Shown in pieces: positions 25,503-33,718 of a stretch of 64,000 nucleotides of DNA. The translations under genes and the position numbers were made by a program. Below the pieces are notes generated by a model. That model searched no databases. It was not told the DNA's origin and saw nothing but the letters and a program-made list of their open reading frames with translations. The DNA is from Cyanobacteria bacterium UBA2566 (GTDB lineage: Bacteria; Cyanobacteriota; Cyanobacteriia; Cyanobacteriales; Desertifilaceae). The first letter of the stretch is position 1; each line of letters starts with the position of its first letter. The stretch lies in assembly GCA_002340255.1 (NCBI GenBank), contig DDLS01000137.1, forward strand, positions 1 to 64,000, read 5' to 3'.

Positions 25503-26360
25503 ATGAGTGAAAATCTACCCAATTTTTTCACCTCCCAGGAGGAAGAAGTAATTACCGATGATATCCCAGAAGCTTTACGGGATACTCCTGTACCGGTGGC
25601 TGAGGTGCAAGAAGCTGCTTCATCGGGTTCTGGGCGCGGAATGTGGATCGGATTTGCAGGAGTGGCGATCGCCCTCAGCACCGGTATTTTCATTTTCAGC
25701 AGTAATTTCCTTACCCCAAACACTGCCTCAGAGTCTAGAGTTCCCCTATCCTCAGCCACAGAAACCAACGAGTTGGGTGAAGATGGAGCTGAAGAAGCTG
25801 ACAACCCAACAACGCCCGATCAGGGGAACTTACTCGGTCATTTGGCTTATGAAGAAGCCCCAGTGGATGACTTAATGGCGATTACCGCTGATGGTAGTTT
25901 ACAATTACGAAAAATGGCAGCGATTAAGTTCCAACAGATGGTGAATGCAGCCCAAAGAGATGGAGTGGTGTTGGTTCCTTTGTCTGCCTTTCGTAGCTTA
26001 AACGATCAGGAGTATTTATTTTTTGACGTTAAAGCTCAACGGGGACAAGTCGCAACTCAACGGGCAGAAGTAAGCGCTCCTCCAGGTTATAGTGAGCATC
26101 ATACTGGGTATGCCATCGATATTGGCGATGGCTATGTACCGGCAGTTGATTTTTCTCCAGAGTTTGAGAATACTTCTGCTTTTAAGTGGTTAGAAGAAAA
26201 TGCCGCTTATTATAGTTTTGAGTTGTCCTTTCCCCGGAATAATCCTCAAGGCATTAGCTATGAACCCTGGCACTGGCGTTTTGTCGGCGATCGCCATAGT
26301 TTGGAAACGTTTTATAAAGCGCGAGAGGAGTTCAAGATTGACGAAGCATCAGAGGAATAA
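25503..26360 (+). CDS. VanY-type D,D-carboxypeptidase
   Basis: 285 residues from ATG 25503. An acidic cytoplasmic N-terminus, one membrane helix (about 46-65) and an extracytoplasmic peptidase M15B domain. Zinc and substrate residues are visible in SAFRS, SEHHTGYAIDIGD (His and Asp ligands) and EPWHWRFVG (third His). It trims the terminal D-Ala of peptidoglycan stems. It is followed 30 bases later by the FtsH-like protease gene. Confidence 0.9.
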   Translation: MSENLPNFFTSQEEEVITDDIPEALRDTPVPVAEVQEAASSGSGRGMWIGFAGVAIALSTGIFIFSSNFLTPNTASESRVPLSSATETNELGEDGAEEADNPTTPDQGNLLGHLAYEEAPVDDLMAITADGSLQLRKMAAIKFQQMVNAAQRDGVVLVPLSAFRSLNDQEYLFFDVKAQRGQVATQRAEVSAPPGYSEHHTGYAIDIGDGYVPAVDFSPEFENTSAFKWLEENAAYYSFELSFPRNNPQGISYEPWHWRFVGDRHSLETFYKAREEFKIDEASEE

Positions 26361-26390
26361 GGAGAAATTATTCGTTATCGAGAGAAATTC

Positions 26391-27113
26391 ATGAATCAAC
26401 TGAGCTTAAATTTGATCGCGATCGCCGTTTTTACCCTAACCCTGTCGAGTCTATTGGGGCCCATAATCCATTTAAATCCAGCAATTCCAGCAATAATAGC
26501 CTTTGGAATTTTGGGATTTATGGCGATCGATAGCCTCCAATGGCAAGGCCAAGGCAGTAATCTAGGGTTAGGCTTAATTGCCAGTTTATCGCCTGCATAT
26601 CGCGATCGCCTCTTACACCACGAAGCCGGTCATTTTCTCGTCGCTACTCTTCTCGATATTCCCATTACTGGCTATACCCTCAATCCCTGGGAAGCCCTGA
26701 GAGCGGGGCAACGAGGACAAGCAGGCGTAAGTTTCGATCGAGAAGCCATAACTGAACAACTTAAATCCACAGCTCTCACCCAACAATGGATCGACCGCTA
26801 TTGTCTCCTATGGATGGCCGGTGTTGCAGCCGAAGAACTCGTTCATGGTAATGCTGAAGGCGGAGCAGATGACCGACAAAACCTCAACATGCTCTTGAAA
26901 CTCTATTCCCCTACAACTGTTGATTTTACCCCTAAGCAAAAATGGGCTAAATTACAAGCCCGAACCTTAATTGAAAACCAGTGGGAGGCCTATCAAGCTT
27001 TAGTCATCGCTATGGGTCAACGTTTATCCGTTCCTGAATGTCAAGACCAAATTAAACAACAGGCTTGTATAACCTCAACGGGTTTAGCTCCAATTGATAT
27101 CTGCTGCCAATAA
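26391..27113 (+). CDS. FtsH-like M41 protease domain without AAA ATPase
   Basis: 240 residues. Two N-terminal membrane segments (about 5-25 and 30-48) followed by the zinc site HEAGH at 77-81 and a later GGADDRQNL, matching the peptidase half of FtsH. The ATPase module is absent. Small proteins like this are common in cyanobacteria and plastids; whether they act alone or with an FtsH complex is unclear. Confidence 0.8.
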   Translation: MNQLSLNLIAIAVFTLTLSSLLGPIIHLNPAIPAIIAFGILGFMAIDSLQWQGQGSNLGLGLIASLSPAYRDRLLHHEAGHFLVATLLDIPITGYTLNPWEALRAGQRGQAGVSFDREAITEQLKSTALTQQWIDRYCLLWMAGVAAEELVHGNAEGGADDRQNLNMLLKLYSPTTVDFTPKQKWAKLQARTLIENQWEAYQALVIAMGQRLSVPECQDQIKQQACITSTGLAPIDICCQ

Positions 27114-27186
27114 TAGATGGATGATGGAGCCTCAGATCGCCATAAATTCGCTAAAATAATCCCATTTTCCGTGTCTTCCTTTCCCT

Positions 27187-27780
27187 ATGTCCGCCTCATT
27201 TTCCCATCGTCCCCCCTGGCGATCGCTCCTAGAGCAAGCCTTAAAGGATCGCCGAGATCGTCCAGAATCCCGTTACTTTCAATTGGCTACCATCCGCTCC
27301 AACGGGAAACCCGCCAATCGGAGTGTTGTATTTCGAGGATTTCTCGACTCCACCCATCAACTCCAAATCGTCACTGATAACCGCAGCGATAAAATACATC
27401 AATTGCATCACAGTCCTTGGGCCGAAATTTGTTGGTATTTCAGCCTCACACGCCAGCAATTTAGGATTTCAGCCCAAACCACTTGTATTGATGAAAATAC
27501 TGATAATTCTTTTCTTCTGTCAAAAAGAAGCCAAGTTTGGCAACAGCTCTCGGATGCCACTCGGCAACAATTTACCTGGCCCGCTTGTGGAACCAACCGA
27601 GACAAAAACGGTTTTCCAGGAACGTATCCCAATCCTGAGACTCCCTTACCCAATTTTGTCCTAGTCCTATTCCAGCCCATTGAAGTCGATCTTGTTGATT
27701 TACAAGAGTCTCCTCCACAAAGGATACACTATCAGTTGCAACCGGATGGTGATTGGAGCGAGCGATCCCTCAATCCTTAA
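27187..27780 (+). CDS. Pyridoxamine 5'-phosphate oxidase-like FMN-binding protein
   Basis: 197 residues. It resembles the cyanobacterial/plant Alr4036-type PNPOx family: FQLATIRSNGKPANRSVVFRG, then WYFSLTRQQFRI and the C-terminal W...L. These split-barrel proteins bind FMN, but true pyridoxamine oxidase activity is not assured. It is convergent with cysE, 24 bases away. Confidence 0.8.
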   Translation: MSASFSHRPPWRSLLEQALKDRRDRPESRYFQLATIRSNGKPANRSVVFRGFLDSTHQLQIVTDNRSDKIHQLHHSPWAEICWYFSLTRQQFRISAQTTCIDENTDNSFLLSKRSQVWQQLSDATRQQFTWPACGTNRDKNGFPGTYPNPETPLPNFVLVLFQPIEVDLVDLQESPPQRIHYQLQPDGDWSERSLNP

Positions 27781-27803
27781 GAGATCGCCCATGACTCCTT
27801 GCT

Positions 27804-28643
27804 TCAAATCCCCGATCCATCTAAAAACTCTTCAAGCGCTCGATCCTTCAGGGCACAATTGCTGTAATTAGAGCGATGGGATGGGGACTCTAATTCCTCC
27901 TCCTGCACAACAGACTGATTCCAGGAATCCCAACTCGCTGAACTAACACCTTGGCTCTCTAGGCTAACGCCCTTACTTTCCTGAAGCGAATGCACCTGTT
28001 CTTCCAATTGCTCAATTCGGTCTACCAAAGTGCGAATCATCTCTGCTTCCGCATCTGGCAGTCGTCCGTGTTCTAGGGGATTAACCCGAACCCCAGAACG
28101 ATAAACAATACGTCCTGGAATACCCACCACCGTACAATCGGAAGGGACATCCCGCAAGACCACCGATCCCGCACCGATGCGGACATTATTTCCAATTAAC
28201 AAATTACCGAGAACCTTAGCTCCCGCACCCACCACTACATTTTCGCCCAGGGTAGGATGGCGTTTACCACTTTCCTTACCCGTTCCGCCCAGAGTTACCC
28301 CTTGATAGATTAGACTATAGTCTCCGACGATCGCCGTCTCTCCAATCACCACACCCATACCATGGTCAATAAAGACTCCTTGACCAATGGTCGCTCCTGG
28401 GTGAATTTCAATACCCGTAAACCAACGAGCCAGATGGGAAATCAGCCGGGGAATAAACGGAAGTCCCAGTACATGGAGCCAATGGGCCAAGCGATAAAAC
28501 AGTAGCGCTTGTAGTCCAGGGTAGCAAAACAGGACTTCCAGCCAATTTCGGGCAGCGGGATCGCGATCGAAGATGATACGGAAGTCAGCAACAAGATTAC
28601 TTAGCACGATTGAAAGTATCCAACGCTTCATCAAACAGATCAT
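27804..28643 (-). CDS. cysE: Serine O-acetyltransferase
   Basis: 279 residues as called. Alternative GTG start at 28607 gives a product starting just before the conserved ADFRIIFDRDPAARNW, which fits other cyanobacterial CysE better. The left-handed beta-helix hexapeptide region spans about 75-190 with the catalytic histidines in IDHGMGVVIGE and the GGTGKE loop. It makes O-acetylserine for cysteine synthesis. The C-terminal 80 residues are a Ser/Gln-rich extension beyond the catalytic domain. Confidence 0.92.
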   Translation of the reverse strand: MICLMKRWILSIVLSNLVADFRIIFDRDPAARNWLEVLFCYPGLQALLFYRLAHWLHVLGLPFIPRLISHLARWFTGIEIHPGATIGQGVFIDHGMGVVIGETAIVGDYSLIYQGVTLGGTGKESGKRHPTLGENVVVGAGAKVLGNLLIGNNVRIGAGSVVLRDVPSDCTVVGIPGRIVYRSGVRVNPLEHGRLPDAEAEMIRTLVDRIEQLEEQVHSLQESKGVSLESQGVSSASWDSWNQSVVQEEELESPSHRSNYSNCALKDRALEEFLDGSGI

Positions 28644-28738
28644 TGTAGATCTTAACGTTTAGTGGCCAGTTTACCCAAGCGATTGGCGTTAAGTTAAAGT
28701 GAAATCGAGTCATCTTTTCCTGAACCTAAAAGCAATCA

Positions 28739-28897
28739 ATGCCCATCCTGATTTTGCTCATCGTCTTAATGGCCGGATACTTCGGCAGTGAACTCATAGC
28801 ACTAGAAGCCATCAGTCTTTTGAAAAGCCTCTCTCTTTCCCCTTGGCTACTGATAACCCTCATCGTCTCCTTATTTATCTGGTGTTTTGGAGACTAG
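28739..28897 (+). CDS. 52-residue two-helix membrane protein
   Basis: A short frame with two hydrophobic segments (residues 2-20 and 34-50) separated by an acidic and then basic loop (SELIALEAISLLKS). Codon pattern and the compact helical hairpin look like a real small membrane protein. It is divergent from cysE. The Shine-Dalgarno is poor. Function unknown. Confidence 0.5.
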   Translation: MPILILLIVLMAGYFGSELIALEAISLLKSLSLSPWLLITLIVSLFIWCFGD

Positions 28898-28956
28898 CTG
28901 AGATATGGCACTACACTTGATCCGCCCCAATTTTAAAGCTTGCTGCTCTAGCTGCT

Positions 28957-29403
28957 CTAGTAGTATTTAATTAACTTCAAACAATTGCGTCGATCCTCTG
29001 TATGAGTATAGCTGAGGCGATCGGCGATATCGGACATCATAAACCAACCCCGTCCCCCTTCCTGGTCAGGAGTTGGGCGAGGTTGGGTTCTGAGCCATTG
29101 CTCAATATCGAAGCCTTGGCCATAATCCCAAATCGATATGGTGATTGAATCAGCAGCTAAGATCACTTCAATATCAATAGTCGTATCTTTAGCCAAATGA
29201 TGATGGGCATGTCGAACAGCATTGGTTAATCCTTCATAAAATGCAGTTTGACACTCAATCCAGGTGTCTTTAGGAATGGGTAGGGAGGGAGGCTTAAGCT
29301 CTTCAAACCAGGCCAAGGCATGGGATAAAGCCTGGCCATTAGAATGAACTTGCAGATAAGCTCTATGGGGCAATTTCAATGGTATAACCCTTAAATCAGG
29401 CAA
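28957..29403 (-). CDS. RsbW-like anti-sigma factor / serine kinase
   Basis: 148 residues. GHKL ATPase fold with the N-box in AFYEGLTNAVRHAHHH (Glu and Asn), the G1 box WDYGQGFD and the G2 glycines GGRGWFMMSDIADR. Proteins of this type phosphorylate STAS-domain antagonists and bind a target. It lies beside a PP2C response regulator and two STAS proteins, which makes a complete partner-switching set. Confidence 0.85.
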   Translation of the reverse strand: MPDLRVIPLKLPHRAYLQVHSNGQALSHALAWFEELKPPSLPIPKDTWIECQTAFYEGLTNAVRHAHHHLAKDTTIDIEVILAADSITISIWDYGQGFDIEQWLRTQPRPTPDQEGGRGWFMMSDIADRLSYTHTEDRRNCLKLIKYY

Positions 29404-30031
29404 TCAGCACAGGTAAAGAAGCATTCAAACCCTTGAACCCGCGAACCCAAAGGCTATCATTTCATCATAACCGTTGGTTTGGAATCAGTAAGATAGAGAC
29501 GGACGCTAAATCGAGGGTCACGCTTCTTACTCAATTGCGGGTTTGGTGCTTCTGCTTTTGACATTCCCCGGCCATTGGATGCGGAGATTCTTGGTTCAAC
29601 GAGTCCACTTAGACTAAATCCCTTGCGAAATTCAATCCAGAGGTAGGTCTCTCCTCAAGCGTTACTTTCCGAGTGCCCCTCGGTAGTTGGATCATTCCAA
29701 AATTGGTTTTTATTTCAATCCTGTGTTGTCTAGCCCCTTTGAAGATTTTACCTATTCCTAGGGGAAAACTAGAACAATGGAATAGAACCCCATATCTTCA
29801 ATTGCCCAGGTACAGATTGCCGTTAGGCATTTAGGTTTTTATACAGGTTAATTACCATTCCTGTGAATCCCATTGTACCATAAGGTCAGGTTAAAACCTG
29901 CCCGCTCGCCTTCATCCTCGGAATGAATTTACGGGGTTTTCAGCATATCTCTTATAAGCGATCAAATAGGCTATCAAAGCGATCTCACTTTTGTCAGATT
30001 TTCCAACTCCCAGTCTGATGACATTTAAATC
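29404..30031. other. Long spacer with IS605-like end relic
   Basis: No standard gene. The part around 29558-29690 looks like the right end of an IS200/IS605-family element (see that entry). A 35-codon minus-strand frame (29457-29564) begins exactly at the relic end and has no good ribosome site; I do not call it a gene. The remaining 300 bases before the response-regulator gene contain no recognisable motif. Confidence 0.4.
29558..29690 (-). mobile_element. Possible IS200/IS605 right-end (omega-RNA) relic
   Basis: Read on the minus strand, the segment has GTTGAACCAAGAATCTCCGC, a short loop, then CCGGGGAATGTCAA. IS605-family right ends commonly read GAAGCAAGAATCCCCGC...GCGGGGAGTGTCAA, with a terminal hairpin; one base pair of the stem has decayed here. 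Upstream on the same strand a short open tail could be the degraded TnpB C-terminus. No intact transposase or TnpB remains. Confidence 0.35.
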
Positions 30032-31168
30032 ATGTACAAAGTTTTGATTATAGAGGATGACCCTTTGTTTCGGTTAGTGTTGACCAAAGCACTGAAGAAT
30101 CAAGGGTATGATGTGACCGTAGCCACGAATGGTGAAGACGGCTTAGAACAAGCAGCCAGTCTGCGCCCTGGATTGATTTTGTGCGATTGGATGATGCCTC
30201 GCATGGATGGATTGGAGGTTTGTCGCCGCATTAAGGCTAATCCTGATTTGACAACGACGTTTTTTGTGCTGCTGACGGCCCGTGAGGGAGTGGAAGACCG
30301 GGTTCAGGGTCTCGATAACGGGGCAGATGATTTTTTGTCTAAACCCATTGAGGTGAATGAGTTACGGGCGAAGGTGCGGGCAGGTTTACGACTGCACCAA
30401 CTCAGTCAAGATTTACAAACGGCTAAACAGAGACTTGAAGAAGAGTTGACAGAAGCGGCAGATTATGTTAAGTCACTTCTTCCCGGCCCTTTGCACGAGT
30501 CTGTTTCAATTGATTCGAGGTTTATTCCTTCTCGTCAATTGGGAGGGGACTGTTTTGATTATTATTGGCTCAATGAAAATCAGCTCGTGATTTATGTGGT
30601 GGATGCGGCAGGTCATGGGGTGGGCAGTGCCCTGTTATCGGTTTCTGTCTTGAATTTATTGCGCTCTCAATCTCTCTCTGGGGTTGATTTTTCTCAACCC
30701 CATCAGGTGCTAATGGGTCTGAATGATACATTTCAGATGGAAACTCAAGGCGATCGCTACTTTACGATTTGGTATGGGGTTTATCACCGAAAGGAACAGT
30801 CTCTGGTCTATGCCAGTTCCGGTCATCCTCCAGCTATCCTCTTATCTCCTAGTCCCAACCAGGATATAGAGGTTCAACATCTGAAGACACCCAGTTTCCC
30901 GATTGGTATGTTTCCTGGAGTAGAGTATGGGGTACATCAGTGTCATGTCCAACCCCAGAGTACCCTCTATGTGTTTAGTGATGGGGTCTATGAAATTCAT
31001 CAGACCGATGGCACAATCTGGGGACTTGAGGCGTTTAGTGAGTTTTTGGTCACCCATCAACACCTCTGCTCTGAATTGTTAGATCATTTACTCCATTGCA
31101 TTTATACATTAAATTCCAATACCATCTTGAATGATGACTTATCGTTACTTCAGATTAAGTTTCATTAA
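30032..31168 (+). CDS. Response regulator with SpoIIE/RsbU-type PP2C phosphatase
   Basis: 378 residues. The receiver domain (1-120) has acidic pocket E8/D9/D10, phospho-acceptor D52 (LCDWMMP) and K104 (LSKP). A coiled linker (about 125-150) leads to a PPM phosphatase domain with the metal-binding aspartates in GGDCFDY, VDAAGHG, SDGVYE and DDLSLL. It would dephosphorylate a STAS antagonist in response to phosphorelay input. It is convergent with the STAS gene 11 bases away. Confidence 0.92.
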   Translation: MYKVLIIEDDPLFRLVLTKALKNQGYDVTVATNGEDGLEQAASLRPGLILCDWMMPRMDGLEVCRRIKANPDLTTTFFVLLTAREGVEDRVQGLDNGADDFLSKPIEVNELRAKVRAGLRLHQLSQDLQTAKQRLEEELTEAADYVKSLLPGPLHESVSIDSRFIPSRQLGGDCFDYYWLNENQLVIYVVDAAGHGVGSALLSVSVLNLLRSQSLSGVDFSQPHQVLMGLNDTFQMETQGDRYFTIWYGVYHRKEQSLVYASSGHPPAILLSPSPNQDIEVQHLKTPSFPIGMFPGVEYGVHQCHVQPQSTLYVFSDGVYEIHQTDGTIWGLEAFSEFLVTHQHLCSELLDHLLHCIYTLNSNTILNDDLSLLQIKFH

Positions 31169-31178
31169 CGGCCGGCAC

Positions 31179-31502
31179 TTATGGATTTTGCAATTTGTTC
31201 TCGCACTCCTCACGGCTAGAATAGACTTCAAATACTCGATCCATGCTGGTGAGTTCAAAGAGCATCCTCACTTGCTCGTTAATGGAGCAGATCAGGAGTT
31301 TTCCCCCCGCAGAGCGTACAGTTTTTAAAGCAGCTACTAAGGCCCCTAGGCCAGAACTATCAATAAAGGTTACTTCTTTGAGGTCAATCACGATCGCGTC
31401 AGCACCCGATTTCACTAATGCACTGACTTCATCTCTAAATTGACCTGCTTTGGTACTATCTAAAATGCCGGAGGGTTGAATGTGTTTAACGGTTTGACTC
31501 AT
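31179..31502 (-). CDS. STAS-domain anti-anti-sigma factor
   Basis: 107 residues, a stand-alone STAS domain. The phospho-acceptor serine lies in FIDSSGLGAL at about 47-56. Such proteins, when unphosphorylated, bind the RsbW-like kinase and free its target. The same signature recurs in the sugar-transferase fusion at 32421, so both could compete for one kinase. Confidence 0.9.
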   Translation of the reverse strand: MSQTVKHIQPSGILDSTKAGQFRDEVSALVKSGADAIVIDLKEVTFIDSSGLGALVAALKTVRSAGGKLLICSINEQVRMLFELTSMDRVFEVYSSREECENKLQNP

Positions 31503-31868
31503 AGGTTTGGTTGACAGAAGTTGCTAAGTTGGTTAGTAATCCCGATTTATTGGATTTAGTTCAATAGGATACTATAATCTTGGATTCGGGTTAATCTGAT
31601 TCTATCCGGATTAACGGAGAACTCAAAGGGAGGCTAAAATCCTGGATATTTGTGTGTTTAAGGCGATTGCTGCAATCATTGTGGGATTGTCCTCGGAGTC
31701 AAACCAAGGTATTTTGAGGGGAGTAGGGTAAAGGAATGATGTAGGTTGCTCCTCAAACCCCAAGCGATCTTTGACTAAAATAGGATCGCAATTATGGCTA
31801 AATGATTATGGGAAATCAATGCATCTATAACAATATAGAGCGATATAGAGCGATCGCCATTAAAAAGA
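31503..31868. other. Divergent promoter region
   Basis: 366 bases between the STAS gene (minus) and the PssE-like gene (plus). It is AT-rich with no open frame of interest and no obvious operator. A repeated GATATAGAGCGATATAGAGCGATCGC lies just before the downstream start. Confidence 0.4.
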
Positions 31869-32339
31869 ATGATTCTAACCACAGTTGGCACTGAACCCTA
31901 TCCCTTTAATCGTTTGATGAGTTGGTTGCAGGTTCTGGTGAACCGAGAATTGATTCAGGAAGAACTCATTGTGCAATACGGCAGTTGTAGTGTTTGGCCT
32001 GAAAGCAAAGACTGTTTTGCTGATATTCCAGAGACGAAGTTAGTTCAATTGGGGGGTGAGGCTCGTCTGATTATTGGCCACTGTGACCCTTATTGGCTCA
32101 AATGGTTGGATCAAACCAGCAAGCCTTACATTTTAGTTCCTCGTTCCCAATGCTATAAAGAGCATATTGACGATCGCCAAATTGAGTTGGCCAGTAATCT
32201 CGCATTGGCAGGAGTTCCTATTGCTTGGTCTCCAGGAGACCTGGTGCGGTTTCTTTATTCTCCTCGAAGGATTTCTCGGTCTACCCTAATGACAGTCGCC
32301 AATGAAACGGTGAAACGCTCTCTAAAAAAGGGACGTTGA
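31869..32339 (+). CDS. PssE/Alg13-like glycosyltransferase subunit
   Basis: 156 residues. GT28 C-terminal domain of the Alg13/PssE type: TTVGTEPYPFNRLMSW at the start and LIIGHCDPYWLKW with ILVPRSQCYKEHIDDRQ in place of the usual donor-site loop. These proteins normally work with a membrane partner (PssD/Alg14) to add the second sugar of an exopolysaccharide unit. No PssD gene is adjacent. The gene is followed 81 bases later by the sugar-transferase fusion. Confidence 0.75.
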   Translation: MILTTVGTEPYPFNRLMSWLQVLVNRELIQEELIVQYGSCSVWPESKDCFADIPETKLVQLGGEARLIIGHCDPYWLKWLDQTSKPYILVPRSQCYKEHIDDRQIELASNLALAGVPIAWSPGDLVRFLYSPRRISRSTLMTVANETVKRSLKKGR

Positions 32340-32420
32340 CTCAGCCCTCTGATGTTCACCATAGGGTATTTTTTCTGTTTTGACAGAATATAACTGTAAT
32401 AGACTCCCCTTGAGGTGTTT

Positions 32421-33416
32421 ATGAACAATCCAGTTAATCCCCCTGAGTTTGCCATGACTTCCTTTGGGGCTTGTTGTTTGGTTCAATTATCCAAAAACTT
32501 TACCGTTACCCAAGCAGTGGCGTTTAAGGACTATTTTAAGCAGGTCTGCGATCGGCAATCGGGTCTTGAGCGGGTGATTTTGGATTTAGGACAAACTACA
32601 TTTATTGATAGTAGTGGTATTGGTGCTTTAGTGGGCTGTTTGAAAATAGCTCGTGCCCAACAGATCGAGTTGATTATTTGGAGTCTTCATCCTCAAGTGA
32701 AGATGGCTTTTGAATTAACGGGACTTACAGAGGCCTTTACCATTGATATGGGGACAGATGCCCTGTTAACACCAGTTACTGAGATTCCTCAGACCTCTCC
32801 AAAGATTCATCCTTCGGTACGATCTCCCCTGAAGCGGTTATTAGATATTATCGGTAGCTTGGTGGGCTTAGGGATTACGGCACTTCTATTTCTCCCGATT
32901 GCGATCGCCATTCAAATTGACGATCCTGGGCCCATATTTTTCGGTCAAATTCGCTGTGGCTGGATGGGGAAACGCTTTAGAATCTGGAAGTTTCGATCTA
33001 TGGTGGCTAATGCTGAAGCTCTGAAGCATCAAGTTGAAAATGAAGCAGAAGGAGCCTTTTTTAAAAATAAGGACGATCCGAGGGTTACCCGTGTGGGTAA
33101 ATTCTTACGTCGTACGAGTCTAGATGAACTGCCCCAGTTTTGGAATGTTTTAAGGGGGGAAATGAGTCTAGTGGGAACTCGTCCCCCTACAGCAGATGAA
33201 ATTGAGCGCTATGAGATTCCTAAATGGCAACGGCTTGATGTGAAACCGGGTATGACCGGAGAATGGCAGGTGAATGGGCGATCGTCCATCCGAGACTTTG
33301 AAACCGTGATTCAAATGGATTTACGCTATCAAGAAAACTGGAGTTTATTCCATGATATTAAACTCATTTTGAAGACAATTGTGGTCTTATTTCAAAAAAA
33401 TGCGGGAGCGATGTAG
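32421..33416 (+). CDS. STAS domain fused to a polyprenyl-phosphate sugar transferase
   Basis: 331 residues from ATG 32421 (GAGG five bases before; GTG 32415 is an alternative). Residues 12-115 are a STAS domain with the serine motif FIDSSGIGALVGCL. Residues 135-331 are a WcaJ/WbaP-type initiating transferase: a hydrophobic hairpin (about 143-163), DDPGPIFFGQIRCG, FRIWKFRSMVANAE, DDPRVTRVGKFLRRTSLDELPQFWNV and TRPPTADEIERY. It would place the first sugar-phosphate on the lipid carrier. The fused STAS suggests control by the nearby RsbW-like kinase. Confidence 0.9.
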   Translation: MNNPVNPPEFAMTSFGACCLVQLSKNFTVTQAVAFKDYFKQVCDRQSGLERVILDLGQTTFIDSSGIGALVGCLKIARAQQIELIIWSLHPQVKMAFELTGLTEAFTIDMGTDALLTPVTEIPQTSPKIHPSVRSPLKRLLDIIGSLVGLGITALLFLPIAIAIQIDDPGPIFFGQIRCGWMGKRFRIWKFRSMVANAEALKHQVENEAEGAFFKNKDDPRVTRVGKFLRRTSLDELPQFWNVLRGEMSLVGTRPPTADEIERYEIPKWQRLDVKPGMTGEWQVNGRSSIRDFETVIQMDLRYQENWSLFHDIKLILKTIVVLFQKNAGAM

Positions 33417-33469
33417 ACCTAACAAACCCCCAGCTAATAATGATTAATCGTTAATGATTAATGAGGAAT

Positions 33470-33565
33470 CTATCCACCAGCAGCAAAGGTAAACATCACC
33501 AGAGCAGATAAAAGAATTCCAGGACTGAGCAATAAAATCAATGTCAGTAAATCATGAACCGTCAT
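33470..33565 (-). CDS. 31-residue single-helix membrane protein
   Basis: A short minus-strand frame encoding one hydrophobic helix (LLTLILLLSPGILLSALVMF) with a small polar head and the tail TFAAGG. A clear Shine-Dalgarno (AGGAGAG) lies about nine bases upstream of the ATG. The size and style match small photosynthetic or respiratory complex subunits of cyanobacteria, but I cannot match it to a named one. Confidence 0.65.
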   Translation of the reverse strand: MTVHDLLTLILLLSPGILLSALVMFTFAAGG

Positions 33566-33705
33566 ACCCAATCGCTCTCCTAAAGTAAACACTACATTTT
33601 GTTAGGATATCCCATTCCTTCCAAAAAGCAACCCCAGAGTGAAGATTCTTAATCCTCGCTTAAGCTCATTGGTCAGTGTTACCCTGGAGAAGCATCTGTA
33701 CGAAT

Positions 33706-33711
33706 AAGGAG
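33706..33711 (+). promoter_or_regulatory. Shine-Dalgarno of recR
   Basis: AAGGAG seven bases before the ACG codon at 33719. It is the only ribosome site near the recR frame and points to initiation around 33719, where no ATG, GTG or TTG exists. Confidence 0.6.
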
Positions 33712-33718
33712 CAAGAAA

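Noticed and set aside
29457..29564. 35-codon minus-strand frame at the IS605-like end
   Set aside because: Very short, weak ribosome site and starting exactly at the presumed element boundary; kept only as a note.
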